Source of the DNA: Wenjunlia tyrosinilytica
GTDB lineage: Bacteria; Actinomycetota; Actinomycetes; Streptomycetales; Streptomycetaceae
Direction of reading: 5' to 3'
DNA: 64,000 bases
Assembly (NCBI RefSeq): GCF_014646055.1
Contig: NZ_BMMS01000007.1
Coordinates: forward strand, 124,001 to 188,000
Numbering within the stretch: the stretch's first letter is position 1; the number at the start of each line of letters is the position of its first letter. Below the pieces are notes generated by a model. That model made no database searches. It saw nothing but the letters and a program-made list of their open reading frames with translations, and was not told the DNA's origin. A program made the translations under genes and the position numbers. Shown piece by piece: positions 17,279 through 27,488 of this stretch.

Positions 17279-20185
17279 TCACGGCTTCTTCCCCGGCTTC
17301 TGAGAGGGACTCCCCGAAGGCTTCGTTGACGGCTTGGTCGACTGTGCCTTCTCCTCGGCGTCCTTCGCCTTCCTCAGCGCCTCCTGGAGCTTCTTCTGCT
17401 CCTCTCCGTACCGCGTCCAGTCCTGGCGCTTGAGCGCCTCCTGGCTAGCGTCGAACGCCTTCTGGGCGTCGTCCAGCGCCTTCCGCACCGTGGGGCTCGT
17501 CTGCTTGCCCTGGTCCCCGGGCCTGCCCTGGTCGCCCGTTGGCGGCCGCGTGGCGCTCTTCTTGCCGAACACCACGTCCAGCGCCTGGCCCAAGGTGTTC
17601 TCGAACGCGGTCCTGTCCCCGTACCGCACCAGCACCTTGGACAGCAGCGGGAAGCTGGCGCCCGCGCCCTTCAGATACACCGGCTCGACGTACAGCAGCC
17701 CGCCGTCGAGGGGCACCGTCAGCAGGTTGCCGTACTCCACGTCGGAGTCGCCGCGTCTCCAGATGTTGATCTGCTCGGCGACGGCCTTGTTGGAGTTGAA
17801 CTTGCTCTGCACCAGCTTCGGGCCGTCCACCGTCGAGTTGGACGGCAGCTTGAGCAGTCTGATCGTTCCGTAGTCCTTGCTCGCCGCGTTCGCGTCGACC
17901 GCCATGAACGCCGACAGGTTGTCCCGCCGGTTCGGCACGAACGTCGAGGTGAGCGAGAACGACTGCCCGGGCTGATCGGGCATCTTCATCGACAGGTAGT
18001 ACGGCGGGACGTCGTCACCGCTGGTCGTCGTCGGGTCCGCCGGGATCCGCCACACCTCGCTGCCGCTGAAGAACGTGGACGCGTCCTTGACGTGGTAGCG
18101 GGTCAGCAGGTCCCGCTGCACCTTGAACAGGTCCTGCGGGTACCGCAGATGCTCCATCAGCGCCGGGCTGATCCTCCCCTTCGGCTGGACCGTGCCCGGG
18201 AACGCCTTCATCCACGTCTTGAGCACCGGGTCCTCGGTGTCCCACTGGTACAGCTTCACCGTGCCGTCGTAGGCGTCCACCGTCGCCTTGACCGAGTTGC
18301 GGATGTAGTTGACCCGGTTGTCCGGCGTCAGCAGCTTGCGCTGCTCGTCGGTGAGCGAGTCCGTGGTCGTGTCCCCGAGCGTGGTCCGCGACGCGTACGG
18401 GTAGCCGTTGGTCGTCGTGTAGGCGTCCACGATCCACTTGATCCGGCCGTCGACCACCGCCGGGTACGGGTCGCGGTCGATGGTCAGCCACGGGGCGACC
18501 GCCTCGACCCGCTCCTTGGGCGTGCGGTCGTAGAGGATCTTCGATCCCTTGCCGATCGCGCCGGAGTACATGATCTGCGGCTCGCTGAACGTGACCGCGT
18601 ACGCCGCCCGCGTCAGCGGGCTGTCGAGCCCGACACCGCCCTTGCCGCGGTAGGTGTAGCTCTTCTCACCGCTGTTGTCGGAGTAGTCGATCTCCTGGGT
18701 CGGCCCGCCGACGATCGAGTACTGCTTGGTCTCCTCACCGAAGTACACCCGCGGCTCGTAAGGGCGTAGCTTGCCCTCCGGCGGCAGGTTCTTCTCGGTG
18801 AACAGCGGCTCGCCGTTCGAGCGGGTCGTGGTGCCCTCGGCGGCCACCATGCCGTAGCCGTGCGTGTACTTGAAGTGGTCGTTGACCCAGTTGCTCTCGG
18901 GGATGCCCACGAGGTTCAGCTCGCGCAGGCCGACGACGGTGTCCTGCTCCTTGCCGTCGATCTTGTAGCGGTCCACGTCCAGGGTGTTGGGGAAGGTGTA
19001 GTAGCCGCGCACCTGCTGGAGCGTCTGGAACGTCGGCGAGACCACCGTCGGATCGAGCAGGCGGACCGAGGCCGTGGTGTCGGCGCCGGCCCTCAGCTGC
19101 GTGTCGTCCTTGTCGCTCCTGCCCGGGTACTCCTTGACGTCGGTGTCCTTGATCCCGTACGCCTTGCGGGTCGCGTCGATGTTCTTCTTGATGAACGGCG
19201 CTTCCTTGGCCTGCTCGTTCGGCTGGACCTGGAACTTCTGCACTATCGCCGGGTAGAGGCCGCCGATGAGGATCGCGGAGAGCACCATCAGTCCGAAACC
19301 GATCACGGGCAGCGACCACGTGCGCCGCCACAGCGTGCTGAAGAACAGCAGCGCGCAGACGATCGCGATGCAGAACAGGATCGTCTTCGCGGGCAGGTAG
19401 GCATTGGCGTCCACGTACCGCAGGCCCGTCCAGCCGTCGGTGGCCTTGAAGTCGCTGGACTTGACCGCCAGCGCGTACCGGTCCAGCCAGTAGGCGACCG
19501 CCTTCAGTGAGACGAACACCCCCAGCAGCACCGACAGGTGGCCGGTCGCGGCGCCGGTGGCCCGCGCCCCCGGGCTGGTGATCCGCAGCCCCCCGTAGAG
19601 GTAGTGCACCGCGGCGGCGGCCAGCAGGCACAGCACGGCGGCGGCGAAGCCGAAACTCAGCAGGAAGCGGTACCAGGGCAGGTCGAAGGCATAGAAGGAG
19701 ACATCCTTGTGGAACTGCGGGTCCTTTATGTGGAAAGAGGTCCCGTTCACCCACTGCAGCCAGGTGCGCCACTGGCCGGCCGCCGACGCCCCGGCGATCA
19801 GCCCGACCAGCGAGGAGACGCCGAGCAGAAGCCACTTCTTGTAAGGGGCCACCGCCATGCGGTAGCGGTCGAGGCTCTGCTGCTCCACCGACATGGCGCT
19901 CAGCGGGGGCCGCAAGCGGTGCGCGAGGTAGATGTTCACCCCCACCACCAGCGTCATCAGCAGGCCGAAGACGAAGAACAGCCCGATTTTCGTCCACAGC
20001 ATCGTGGCGAACACCGAGGAGTAGTCAACGGATCGATACCAGAGCCAGTCCGTCCAGAATCCCGCGAAGATGACGAAGGCGATGGCGAGAACGGCCAGCA
20101 CTCCGAGAGTCATCAGCAAGGTGCGGGTACGCCGGGACGGTCGGCCGACTCTGAACCGTGGCCCCGGCGAGCCGCCGCGGTCCGG
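17279..20185 (-). CDS. UPF0182-family large membrane protein
   Basis: About 968 residues. The N-terminal third has roughly seven transmembrane helices (first at about 30-50, [20 protein letters not shown] typical of UPF0182). The rest is a large, probably extracytoplasmic domain with conserved [13 protein letters not shown] and YFGE segments, ending in a Lys/Glu/Ala-rich coiled tail. The family's function is unknown. The start MPDRGG at 20185 follows what I remember of Streptomyces orthologues; a GTG at 20209 is also in frame. It is divergent from the next gene. Confidence 0.9.
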   Translation of the reverse strand, partial: PDRGGSPGPRFRVGRPSRRTRTLLMTLGVLAVLAIAFVIFAGFWTDWLWYRSVDYSSVFATMLWTKIGLFFVFGLLMTLVVGVNIYLAHRLRPPLSAMSVEQQSLDRYRMAVAPYKKWLLLGVSSLVGLIAGASAAGQWRTWLQWVNGTSFHIKDPQFHKDVSFYAFDLPWYRFLLSFGFAAAVLCLLAAAAVHYLYGGLRITSPGARATGAATGHLSVLLGVFVSLKAVAYWLDRYALAVKSSDFKATDGWTGLRYVDANAYLPAKTILFCIAIVCALLFFSTLWRRTWSLPVIGFGLMVLSAILIGGLYPAIVQKFQVQPNEQAKEAPFIKKNIDATRKAYGIKDTDVKEYPGRSDKDDTQLRAGADTTASVRLLDPTVVSPTFQTLQQVRGYYTFPNTLDVDRYKIDGKEQDTVVGLRELNLVGIPESNWVNDHFKYTHGYGMVAAEGTTTRSNGEPLFTEKNLPPEGKLRPYEPRVYFGEETKQYSIVGGPTQEIDYSDNSGEKSYTYRGKGGVGLDSPLTRAAYAVTFSEPQIMYSGAIGKGSKILYDRTPKERVEAVAPWLTIDRDPYPAVVDGRIKWIVDAYTTTNGYPYASRTTLGDTTTDSLTDEQRKLLTPDNRVNYIRNSVKATVDAYDGTVKLYQWDTEDPVLKTWMKAFPGTVQPKGRISPALMEHLRYPQDLFKVQRDLLTRYHVKDASTFFSGSEVWRIPADPTTTSGDDVPPYYLSMKMPDQPGQSFSLTSTFVPNRRDNLSAFMAVDANAASKDYGTIRLLKLPSNSTVDGPKLVQSKFNSNKAVAEQINIWRRGDSDVEYGNLLTVPLDGGLLYVEPVYLKGAGASFPLLSKVLVRYGDRTAFENTLGQALDVVFGKKSATRPPTGDQGRPGDQGKQTSPTVRKALDDAQKAFDASQEALKRQDWTRYGEEQKKLQEALRKAKDAEEKAQSTKPSTKPSGSPSQKPGKKP

Positions 20186-20351
20186 CATCTGGAAAACCAA
20201 GGTGCGCACCTCGAAACATCAGCGATAGAGCACTAACAAAGGGGTGCCGGGCCCGGCACCCATCTCATGCAACTTACCCAGCCTTTACTCAAGTTCCCGA
20301 CTGCCGCAACGAATGTGCATCGGGAGGCCCGTGGGAGGCAGGATACGGAGC

Positions 20352-20936
20352 ATGTCCAACATTCCGACCGGAGACGGCCCTCCCGCGGGCGGCACCTCCG
20401 GCACCCCCATGGCGGCCTCACCTCTGACCCGAGCCGTGCTCGAGATCGACGAGTACGCCTCCGGCCTCGGCTGGGACCGGCCGGCCCGGCTGTTCGCGCT
20501 CGTCGACACCAACGCCCTGCGCGGCCAGGAGCCCGGTCTCGCCCAGCAGCTCGGCCTCGACACCGACGCCGAGCCGGGTTCGCTGACCCCGATCGAGCAG
20601 GACGAGCTGCCCTCCGGCACGCCCCTGGACGAGTTCCTCGCCACGATCGCCTGGCCGGACTCGGTCGCCGGGTGCGCGCTGGTCGTGGAGCGGCTGATGC
20701 TCCCGGCGGGGGCCGAGACCGATGTGCCCCAGGGCATCGGCGACGAGGAGCTCGCCCAGTGGGTGGCCGCGCATCCGTCCCGGCAGGAGGTGCGGATGAC
20801 CGTGGGGGTGCTGCGCGACGGGTCACGCGAGTCGGCGCTGCGCCTGCGGGAGAAGGACTCCCCCACCGAGGTGCTGACCGGGTCGAGCCTGGTGCCGGGG
20901 CTGGCGGAGGCGCTGGCGGCGACGTTCGAGGAGTGA
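20352..20936 (+). CDS. PPA1309-family protein
   Basis: A 194-residue soluble, acidic protein. It matches the actinobacterial PPA1309-like family by its LTRAVLEIDEYASGLGWDRP opening, the central TIAWPDSVAGCALVVERLML and the C-terminal VLTGSSLVPGLAEALAATFE. The function is unknown. ATG at 20352 follows GGAG closely. A hairpin at 20969-21002 separates it from the convergent gene. Confidence 0.82.
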   Translation: MSNIPTGDGPPAGGTSGTPMAASPLTRAVLEIDEYASGLGWDRPARLFALVDTNALRGQEPGLAQQLGLDTDAEPGSLTPIEQDELPSGTPLDEFLATIAWPDSVAGCALVVERLMLPAGAETDVPQGIGDEELAQWVAAHPSRQEVRMTVGVLRDGSRESALRLREKDSPTEVLTGSSLVPGLAEALAATFEE

Positions 20937-20968
20937 GCCCGGCGAGGGCACGACCCAGGACCGGGCGT

Positions 20969-21002
20969 CGAGCGGGGCGCGTGCGCGCACGCGCCCCGCT
21001 CG
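20969..21002. terminator. Bidirectional hairpin between convergent genes
   Basis: A near-perfect 17-bp palindrome (CGAGCGGGGCGCGTGCG and its complement) in the 87-base gap between two converging genes. Confidence 0.7.
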
Positions 21003-21023
21003 TACTGACGGTCGCTACGACGG

Positions 21024-22109
21024 TCAGCCGCCGCAGCTCGGCAGCGCGTCGGTCTTGTTCTCACGGATGTCCTTGAGCGCCCCGAGGGCGTCGTCCAACG
21101 TCCTGACCTTCACCAGCCTCAGCCCGTGAGGGGTGTCCTTGGCGGCGGTGGCGCAGTTGTCCGCCGGGGTCAGGAAGTATTCGGCGCCCTTGTCACGGGC
21201 GGCGATGATCTTCATCGAGATGCCGCCGATGGGGCCGACCTTGCCGTCGTCGTCGATGGTGCCGGTGCCCGCGACGAACTTCCCGCCCGTCAGGTTCCCC
21301 GGCTCCATCTTGTCGATGAGGCCGAGCGAGAACATCAGCCCGGCGCTGGGGCCGCCGACGTCGGCGAGCTTGATGTCGATCTTGAACGGAAAGGTGTGCT
21401 CGACGCCCCCCTGGATGCCCACGACCGCGCGGCCGTCGTCCGGGGCCCTGGCCGTCGTGATCGCGACCTCGGTGGTGGGCAGGGACTTGGTGGCGGCCGC
21501 GTCCTTCCCCTTGGCCTTGGCTGCCGGGACGATGGTGAAGACCGCCCGCTCACCGGGCTTGTGCTTGGTGACCGCCTTGGCGATGTCTGCCGCCTTCCCC
21601 ACCTTGGTGCCGTCCACGGCCCTGACGACGTCGCCCGCGTGCAGCTTGTTCTCGGCCGGCGCGCCCTTGACGACGGAGCCGACGATCACCCGGGAGCCGA
21701 CCGGGATCGCGAGGTGGTGCAGCGCCGCCACCTTCGCGCTCTCCTGCGAGGCCGTGAACTCCTCGGCGTTCTCCTGGTCGACCTGCTCGGCGGACTTGTC
21801 GTCCGGGTAGAGGGTCCCTCGGGGGACGACCGCCTCGTCGTGGGAGAGCCAGCCGACGACCGACTCGACGAGGTTCATGCGGTAGTCCGACCCGGTGACG
21901 CGGACCGTGGTCATGTTCAGGTGACCGCTCGTCGGGTAGGTGCGGTGGCCGTCGACCTGGAGCACCGGCTCTCCGCCGTGCTTGCCCAGCGTGTTCACCG
22001 TGGGGCCGGGGCCCAGCTCCGCGTAGGGCACGGGCATGAGCACCCCGACGCAGAGCAGTCCTATGAACAGCAGGGTCGAGGCGAGCATCGTCGCGGTGCG
22101 GCGTGGCAT
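21024..22109 (-). CDS. PDZ-containing Lon-like (S16) serine protease, YlbL type
   Basis: A 361-residue membrane-anchored protease: one N-terminal transmembrane helix (about 8-28), a PDZ domain in the middle (GSRVIVGSVVKGAPAENKLH, AVDGTKVGKAADI) and a C-terminal Lon proteolytic domain. The catalytic Ser lies in GGPSAGLMFSLGLID and the Lys in GGISMKIIAARDKGA, the Ser-Lys dyad of S16. The start MPRRTA at 22109 places the helix at the N-terminus. The active site should face outside. Confidence 0.9.
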   Translation of the reverse strand: MPRRTATMLASTLLFIGLLCVGVLMPVPYAELGPGPTVNTLGKHGGEPVLQVDGHRTYPTSGHLNMTTVRVTGSDYRMNLVESVVGWLSHDEAVVPRGTLYPDDKSAEQVDQENAEEFTASQESAKVAALHHLAIPVGSRVIVGSVVKGAPAENKLHAGDVVRAVDGTKVGKAADIAKAVTKHKPGERAVFTIVPAAKAKGKDAAATKSLPTTEVAITTARAPDDGRAVVGIQGGVEHTFPFKIDIKLADVGGPSAGLMFSLGLIDKMEPGNLTGGKFVAGTGTIDDDGKVGPIGGISMKIIAARDKGAEYFLTPADNCATAAKDTPHGLRLVKVRTLDDALGALKDIRENKTDALPSCGG

Positions 22110-22200
22110 GGGACGACAGTACGGGACATCAGCCGGAAGCGGCTTCCGGGGCCGCAGTCCAGGCCCCTTGCCCACCCCGGCCGCTGGGCTCGAACGCGGG

Positions 22201-22365
22201 CTACACGGGGTCGGAGCTGGACTCGCTCATGACTTCGCGGAAACGGTCGAAACCGGCGAGCGACCTGGCGTCACCCGTGCTGCGGTTGCGTGCCGCCCAG
22301 GCGCCCCAGGCGGCGGCGAGCAAAGTGGCCACAACGGGAATGATCAACCATGCGAGCGCCGCCAT
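22201..22365 (-). CDS. Small single-span membrane protein
   Basis: 54 residues: one transmembrane helix (about 3-22, LAWLIIPVVATLLAAAWGAW), then a basic-acidic cytoplasmic tail. AGGAGG eight bases before the ATG and codon bias support expression. No function is known. It precedes the PDZ protease gene on the same strand, with a 91-base gap. Confidence 0.72.
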   Translation of the reverse strand: MAALAWLIIPVVATLLAAAWGAWAARNRSTGDARSLAGFDRFREVMSESSSDPV

Positions 22366-22671
22366 GCCGGCCTCCTGAATCTGCCGTCGCGAACTGCCAT
22401 ATATGAGCAGATTAACCACTCAATGGGCCAACGGCAGGACTGGCACCCAGGTTACGCCCGACTGGCTCACAGATCGGAGCGAGGGGGTCGCGGAAGCCCG
22501 GCGCGCGGGGAGGCGGCACGAGCCGTCGGGATGCGGCGCGACCGGTCGGGGATTCGGTGCGACCGCTCGAGGTGACTCGAGGTGAGGGGACCGGGACGGC
22601 CGGATCGGGGCGGCCGGATCGGGGCGGCCGGATCGGGGCGGCCGGATCAGTGCGCGGGGGCCGGTGAGGGG
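22366..22671. other. 306-bp intergenic region
   Basis: Contains an AT-rich, promoter-like stretch near 22385-22425 (unusual for this genome) just upstream of the small membrane protein gene, and a 14-bp tandem repeat next to the moaE stop. I see no other gene. Confidence 0.55.
22598..22648. repeat. 14-bp tandem repeat after moaE
   Basis: Nearly four copies of GGCCGGATCGGGGC; the first and last are slightly diverged. Confidence 0.8.
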
Positions 22672-23106
22672 TCAGTGCGCGCAGGCCCCGACCCACTCCT
22701 CGGTGCCGTCCGCGAAGATCTGGTGCTTCCAGATGGGCACCTCGGCCTTGAGGTCGTCGATCAGCCCGCGGCAGGCCGCGAAGGCCTCGCCGCGGTGCGG
22801 GCAGGACACCGCCACGACGACGGCGAGGTCGCCGACCGCGAGGGCCCCCACGCGGTGGACCGCGGCCAGTGCCCGGACGGGGAACTCGGCGGCCGCCTTC
22901 TCCGCCACCCGTCGCATCTCCGGCTCCGCCGTCGGGTGCGCGGAGTACTCCAGGCGGGTGACCTCCTGGCCCCCGTCGTGGTCTCGGACGGTGCCCACGA
23001 AGAGCGCCGTGCCTCCGGCGCTGTCGTCGCCGACCGCGGAGAACACCTCGTCCACGGAGAGCGGGGTGTCGCGGATCTCGAGAAGGCGGATGGGGTCCTG
23101 GGACAT
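22672..23106 (-). CDS. moaE: Molybdopterin synthase catalytic subunit MoaE
   Basis: 144 residues. MoaE receives sulfur from the thiocarboxylated C-terminus of MoaD to make molybdopterin. Seen: GTALFVGTVRDHDGG, LEYSAHPTAEPEM, HRVGALAVGDLAVVVAVSCPHR and the conserved active-site lysine in VPIWKHQ. No MoaD is adjacent. MoeZ at 54.6 kb is a candidate sulfur carrier activator for this pathway. ATG at 23106 gives the family N-terminus. Confidence 0.94.
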   Translation of the reverse strand: MSQDPIRLLEIRDTPLSVDEVFSAVGDDSAGGTALFVGTVRDHDGGQEVTRLEYSAHPTAEPEMRRVAEKAAAEFPVRALAAVHRVGALAVGDLAVVVAVSCPHRGEAFAACRGLIDDLKAEVPIWKHQIFADGTEEWVGACAH

Positions 23107-23289
23107 GCCGCCATCATCGCGCACTCGTGCGGCGCGGCCCAACCGAGGCCCAACCGGGACCCGGCCGCGAGGCGGAGGATCGTCCGCCCACGGCCGCCGG
23201 CAGGGCACCGCCGACAGCGCTTCCTCGGCAGCGCTCCCTCGGCAGCGCACCGCCGGCGGCGCACCGCCATGGCCGCCGGCAGCGCCCCG

Positions 23290-24396
23290 TCAGCCCCGGC
23301 GCCGCTTCCTGGCGCGGCGCACCAGGGCCGCGGTGCCGACGAGGGCCACCGTGGCACCGGCGGCGCCCAGGGTCGTGGCGTCCTTGCGGCCGAGACGGCG
23401 CCCGGCGACCGCGGTGTGCTCGGAGACCTCCTCCAGCAGCTCGGCCAGTGCCTCCTCGTTCGTCCACGTCGGCCGCCAGCCGGCCTCGTGCAGCTTGCTG
23501 CCGGAGACCACCCAGGGGTGCATCGTGTAGGCGAGGTCGCCCGCGGGCGAGGGGGTCAGGCCCAGCCGGTGCAGCCGCGAGGCGGCGCCGAGCGCGATCG
23601 AGGCGGGAAGCTCCATGCGGCGGATGCCGGACAGCTCCTCGACCTCCTCCTGCTCCAGCCAGCCGTCGCAGCCGACCGCGAGCTCGCCCTCGACCTTGCC
23701 CAGCGCCGCGTACTCCAGCGCGCAGACCAGGTCGTCGACGTGGCAGAACTGCCAGCAGGGCCGGCTTCCGGCCACGACCAGCAGCCGAGGCGCCTCGAAG
23801 TGGCGGGTGAGGACGGTGTCGACGCCGCCGACCAGCACCGAGGGGCGCACCACGGTGACGTTCAGGCCGGGGTGGGCGCGGGGGGCGCGGCGCCCGAGGC
23901 GTTCGATCTCCAGGAGGTCGCCGACCGCCGTCGCCTCCTCGGTGGCGCGCAGCGGGGCGTCCTCGGCGAGCGGCACGTCGTTGTCCGGCAGGGCTCCGTA
24001 GACCATCGCCGAGGTGCACAGGACGACGCGGTGGACCCCGGCGGCGGCCGCGGCGGTCAGCACGGTCTGGGTGCCGCGCACGTTGTAGGCGGTGCGGGCG
24101 GCCGGGTCGGACTCCAGGCCCAGGTCGAGGGCGAGGTGGACGACCACGTCGGCGCCGCGCAGGCGTTCGGCGATGGCGGGGTCGCGCACGTCGAGGACGC
24201 GCCAGTGGGCGCCGGGCACGTCGCCGCGCCGCTCGTCGATGGCGACGACCTTGCGGACCTCCTCGGACTCGGCCAGGCGCAGCGCGAGCCGGTGGCCGAT
24301 CCCGGACGCGGCTCCGGTGACCGCGACCACGGGTCGGTTGTTGGAGGCGCCTTCGGCGGTCTGCCGAGAGCGAACTTGTCGGGGCTGGGAACTCAC
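23290..24396 (-). CDS. NAD-dependent epimerase/dehydratase (extended SDR)
   Basis: 368 residues. An N-terminal Rossmann fold (VAVTGAASGIGHRLALRLAE, near 29) is followed by a DVRD cofactor segment, a catalytic-type Tyr in SAMVYGALPDND and the late PSVLVGGVDTVL region common in extended SDRs. The C-terminus ends in a helix and a basic RRARKRRRG tail, which may be a membrane tail anchor. The usual YxxxK lysine is not evident, so catalysis is uncertain. GTG at 24396 follows GGGAG. It is divergent from the next gene. Confidence 0.82.
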   Translation of the reverse strand: MSSQPRQVRSRQTAEGASNNRPVVAVTGAASGIGHRLALRLAESEEVRKVVAIDERRGDVPGAHWRVLDVRDPAIAERLRGADVVVHLALDLGLESDPAARTAYNVRGTQTVLTAAAAAGVHRVVLCTSAMVYGALPDNDVPLAEDAPLRATEEATAVGDLLEIERLGRRAPRAHPGLNVTVVRPSVLVGGVDTVLTRHFEAPRLLVVAGSRPCWQFCHVDDLVCALEYAALGKVEGELAVGCDGWLEQEEVEELSGIRRMELPASIALGAASRLHRLGLTPSPAGDLAYTMHPWVVSGSKLHEAGWRPTWTNEEALAELLEEVSEHTAVAGRRLGRKDATTLGAAGATVALVGTAALVRRARKRRRG

Positions 24397-24591
24397 CGGG
24401 TGTCTCCCACGGTTAATTCTTGTGTGTGATGCGCGACGTCCATCCTGCACGAGGCGCCTTGGCGGCGGAGCGACCAGGTCCATGACGCCGGAGATGTCTA
24501 GGCTGGGACATGTAGTCAAGCACGACCATTTCAGAGCAGCCCGATGCAGTGCCCCGTTGCAGTGCACAGTCCGACAGAGCCGAGGAAGCCC

Positions 24592-26064
24592 GTGAGTGAC
24601 ACCCCATTCGGATTCGGCGTCCCCGAGGAGCCCGAGGACGGGGACGAGGGCAAGAAGAAGGAGGGCTCCGGCCAGGGCGGCGGGAGCGGTCAGAATCCCT
24701 TCGGTTTCGGTGGAAATCCGTTCGGCGGCGGCGACAATCCGCTGGCGGCCATGTTCGGCTCCCTGAATCCGAACGACCTGGGGGCCGCGTTCCAGCAGAT
24801 CGGGCAGATGCTCTCCTACGAGGGCGGCCCGGTGAACTGGGACATGGCCAAGGACATCGCCCGGCAGACCGTGGCGGCCGGCACGGCGGACGGGGTGAAG
24901 GACGCCTCCGTCAGCCCGTCGGACAAGGCGGTGGTCGAGGAGGCCGTCCGCCTCGCCGACCTGTGGCTCGACGGTGCCACGTCGCTGCCCTCCGGCGCCG
25001 CCTCCGCCGTGGCGTGGAGCCGCGCGGAGTGGGTCGAGGCCACCCTGCCGGTGTGGAAGGAGCTCGTGGACCCGGTCGCCGAGCGCGTGGGCGTGGCGAT
25101 GGGCGATGTGCTGCCCGAGGAGATGCAGGCCATGGCGGGCCCGCTGCTCGGGATGATGCGCAGCATGGGCGGGGCGATGTTCGGCTCGCAGATCGGGCAG
25201 GCGCTGGGCACGCTGGCCGGTGAGGTCGTGGGGTCCACCGATGTCGGACTGCCGCTGGGCCCGACGGGCAGGGCGGCCCTCCTGCCGTTGAACGTCGCGG
25301 CGTTCGGCAAGGGGCTCGGCGTGCCCGAGGAGGAGGTGCGGCTCTACCTCGCCCTGCGCGAGGCGGCCCACCACCGCCTGTTCTCCCATGTGCCGTGGCT
25401 GCGGGCGCATCTGTTCGGCACGGTCGAGGGCTACGCGCGCGGGATCAAGGTGGACACCGCCCGTCTCGAGGACGTCGTGGGACAGCTCGATCCTCAGCAC
25501 CCCGAGGCCCTGCAGGACGCGCTCCAGCAGGGCATGTTCCAGCCGGAGGACACGGCGGAGCAGAAGGCCGCGCTGGCACGGCTGGAGACGGCGCTCGCGC
25601 TGGTCGAGGGCTGGGTGGACGCCGTGGTGCACGCGGCCGCGGCCCCGCATCTGCCGTCGGCCGGGGCACTGCGCGAGACGCTGCGCCGTCGGCGCGCCTC
25701 GGGTGGCCCGGCGGAGCAGACCTTCGCCACCCTGATCGGGCTGGAGCTGAGGCCGCGGCGGCTGCGGGACGCCTCCCGGCTGTGGGCCTCGTTGACCGAC
25801 GCCCGCGGTGTGGACGGCCGGGACGGTCTGTGGGAGCACCCGGACATGCTCCCGACGGCGCAGGATCTCGACGACCCGGACGGTTTTGTGCACCGCGAGT
25901 CGGTGGACTTCTCGGAGCTGGACAAGATGCTGGGCGAGGCCGCCCGCGGCAGCGCCGAGGGCGCGGCGGACAAGCGGGGCGAGGCGCCGAGGCCGGCGAA
26001 GGACGAGCCGGGCGGGGAGGAGCCCGGAAGCGAGGGTCGGGACAAGGGCGAGAGCGGCACGTGA
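24592..26064 (+). CDS. Zincin-like metalloprotease family protein (DUF2342)
   Basis: About 490 residues. A Gly/Asn/Phe-rich N-terminus (PFGFG and NPFGG repeats) precedes a helical domain with the family's REAAHHRLF segment, where zincin families have HExxH: the order here is E-A-A-H-H. Actinobacterial proteins of this type are annotated as zinc-dependent metalloproteases or coenzyme F420-related hydrolases, but activity has not been clear. GTG at 24592 has a GAGGAAG site. Its stop overlaps the NUDIX start as GTGA. Confidence 0.82.
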   Translation: MSDTPFGFGVPEEPEDGDEGKKKEGSGQGGGSGQNPFGFGGNPFGGGDNPLAAMFGSLNPNDLGAAFQQIGQMLSYEGGPVNWDMAKDIARQTVAAGTADGVKDASVSPSDKAVVEEAVRLADLWLDGATSLPSGAASAVAWSRAEWVEATLPVWKELVDPVAERVGVAMGDVLPEEMQAMAGPLLGMMRSMGGAMFGSQIGQALGTLAGEVVGSTDVGLPLGPTGRAALLPLNVAAFGKGLGVPEEEVRLYLALREAAHHRLFSHVPWLRAHLFGTVEGYARGIKVDTARLEDVVGQLDPQHPEALQDALQQGMFQPEDTAEQKAALARLETALALVEGWVDAVVHAAAAPHLPSAGALRETLRRRRASGGPAEQTFATLIGLELRPRRLRDASRLWASLTDARGVDGRDGLWEHPDMLPTAQDLDDPDGFVHRESVDFSELDKMLGEAARGSAEGAADKRGEAPRPAKDEPGGEEPGSEGRDKGESGT

Positions 26065-26597
26065 GTCTGCACGCGGACGCCGTGCGCGTTCTGAAGGAGT
26101 GGGCGGCGCCCGACGGGGCACAGGACCGGCTCAGGGCCGTCTACCTCGAGCACCTGGACGAGCAGCCCGAGGGGATGTGGAAGGCCTGCGGGGTCGGCCA
26201 CATCACGGCCAGCGCGCTCGTCGTGGACCCGGGACGCGAGCGGGTGCTGCTGACGCTGCACCGCAAGCTCGAGATATGGCTCCAGATGGGCGGGCACTGC
26301 GAGCCCGAGGATCGCACCCTCGCCGATGCCGCGCTGCGCGAGGCCACGGAGGAGTCGGGCATCGAGGGCCTGGTCCTGCTGCCGGTGGGCCCGGTCAATC
26401 TCGACCGGCATCTGACGCCGTGCACATGGCATCTCGACGTCCAGTACGCGGCCGTGGCCCCGCCGGGAGCGGTCGAGGCGATCAGCGAGGAGTCGCTGGA
26501 CCTGCGCTGGTACGGGTACGACGAGGTGGCCTCGGTGGCGGACGGCTCGGTGCGGCAGCTGCTCGCGCGGACCCGTACGGCTCTGGCGAGCCCGTAG
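26061..26597 (+). CDS. NUDIX hydrolase
   Basis: 178 residues with a full Nudix box (GGHCEPEDRTLADAALREAT and EESG, about 73-95), which binds divalent metal for nucleoside-diphosphate-X hydrolysis. The substrate is unknown. It overlaps the upstream gene by four bases and is probably translated by coupling. Confidence 0.9.
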   Translation: MSLHADAVRVLKEWAAPDGAQDRLRAVYLEHLDEQPEGMWKACGVGHITASALVVDPGRERVLLTLHRKLEIWLQMGGHCEPEDRTLADAALREATEESGIEGLVLLPVGPVNLDRHLTPCTWHLDVQYAAVAPPGAVEAISEESLDLRWYGYDEVASVADGSVRQLLARTRTALASP

Positions 26598-26663
26598 CCG
26601 CACCCCTTCGGCAGACGCCGGTCCTGCCCCGCCCCCGGAGCCGTTTCGGCCCGTCCCCGTCAA

Positions 26664-26700
26664 CGCCGATGGCCCCGAGTCCGGCTCGGGGCCATCGGCG
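26664..26700. terminator. Bidirectional hairpin between NUDIX and AIM24 genes
   Basis: A 16-bp perfect inverted repeat (CGCCGATGGCCCCGAG and complement) with a five-base loop, between convergent genes. Confidence 0.85.
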
Positions 26701-26711
26701 TATGAGCGAGG

Positions 26712-27473
26712 TCAGTTCCAGGCGTTGTTCTGGTTCTGCGCCCGCGAGCCGTGCTGCCCGGCGCCGAACTGGGCGGCGAGGCCCTGCCCGATCTGGGCGT
26801 TCTGCGGGGGCATCTGCTCGCTCGGCTGCACCAGGACATAGCCCTGGCCGACGAACGCCAGCTCCCAGCCCTCGCCGGTGTTGCCGCGGCGGCGGAAGAC
26901 CGAGGAATTGGTGGTCTGCGCCTGCATCTGGACCCGCAGGTCGGTGGACCAGGCGACGACGGCGTCGGCGTCCGCGTAGCAGTACTTGTCCGGGGTGACC
27001 TCCATCAGCAGCGGTTTTCCGGAGGTCATCAGGGCGAGCTTGCCCTGGCCCTGGATCTGCAGGTTGTAGGCGCCCGTGCCGGACAGGCCGAACTGGCTGT
27101 CCACGGCGATGACGTCGTAGTGCAGACCGGAGTCGAGGGCGAGCACGTACTGGCTGTCGACGGTGATCCCGTTGTGCTGCACATCCATGATGTGGATGTA
27201 CTGCGCCAGGTTGGCGAGGTAGACCGTGCCCTGTCCGGAGCACCGCATCAGGTCCAGGCCCTCACCGGTACGGCGGCGGGCGTTGCGCTGGCTGTGCGAC
27301 TGGTACTCGCCGTCGAAGTCGATCATCCCCTGGTACGCCACCATGGCGCCCTTGCGGGCCAGCACCTCGGGGCCGGTGTTGCCGTCGAGCTTCACCCGCA
27401 GGAGGTGGGAGTTCTGGAGGGCGTACCGGTCCTGGGACTGGTTCTCGGTGTTCGCGAAAAGCGGACTCTGCAT
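26712..27473 (-). CDS. AIM24-family protein (third gene of the TerD/AIM24 operon)
   Basis: 253 residues, all AIM24 (TRAP-like beta-roll) domain, with GAMVAYQGMIDFDGEY, GEGLDLMRCSGQGTVYLAN and a Gly-rich WELAFVGQGYVLVQPSEQ end. The family is widespread but uncharacterised in bacteria; its eukaryotic namesake affects mitochondrial inner-membrane structure. GAGGGGG lies nine bases before the ATG. It follows its paralogue by 15 bases. Confidence 0.87.
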   Translation of the reverse strand: MQSPLFANTENQSQDRYALQNSHLLRVKLDGNTGPEVLARKGAMVAYQGMIDFDGEYQSHSQRNARRRTGEGLDLMRCSGQGTVYLANLAQYIHIMDVQHNGITVDSQYVLALDSGLHYDVIAVDSQFGLSGTGAYNLQIQGQGKLALMTSGKPLLMEVTPDKYCYADADAVVAWSTDLRVQMQAQTTNSSVFRRRGNTGEGWELAFVGQGYVLVQPSEQMPPQNAQIGQGLAAQFGAGQHGSRAQNQNNAWN

Positions 27474-27488
27474 GACTGGTGGTCCCCC

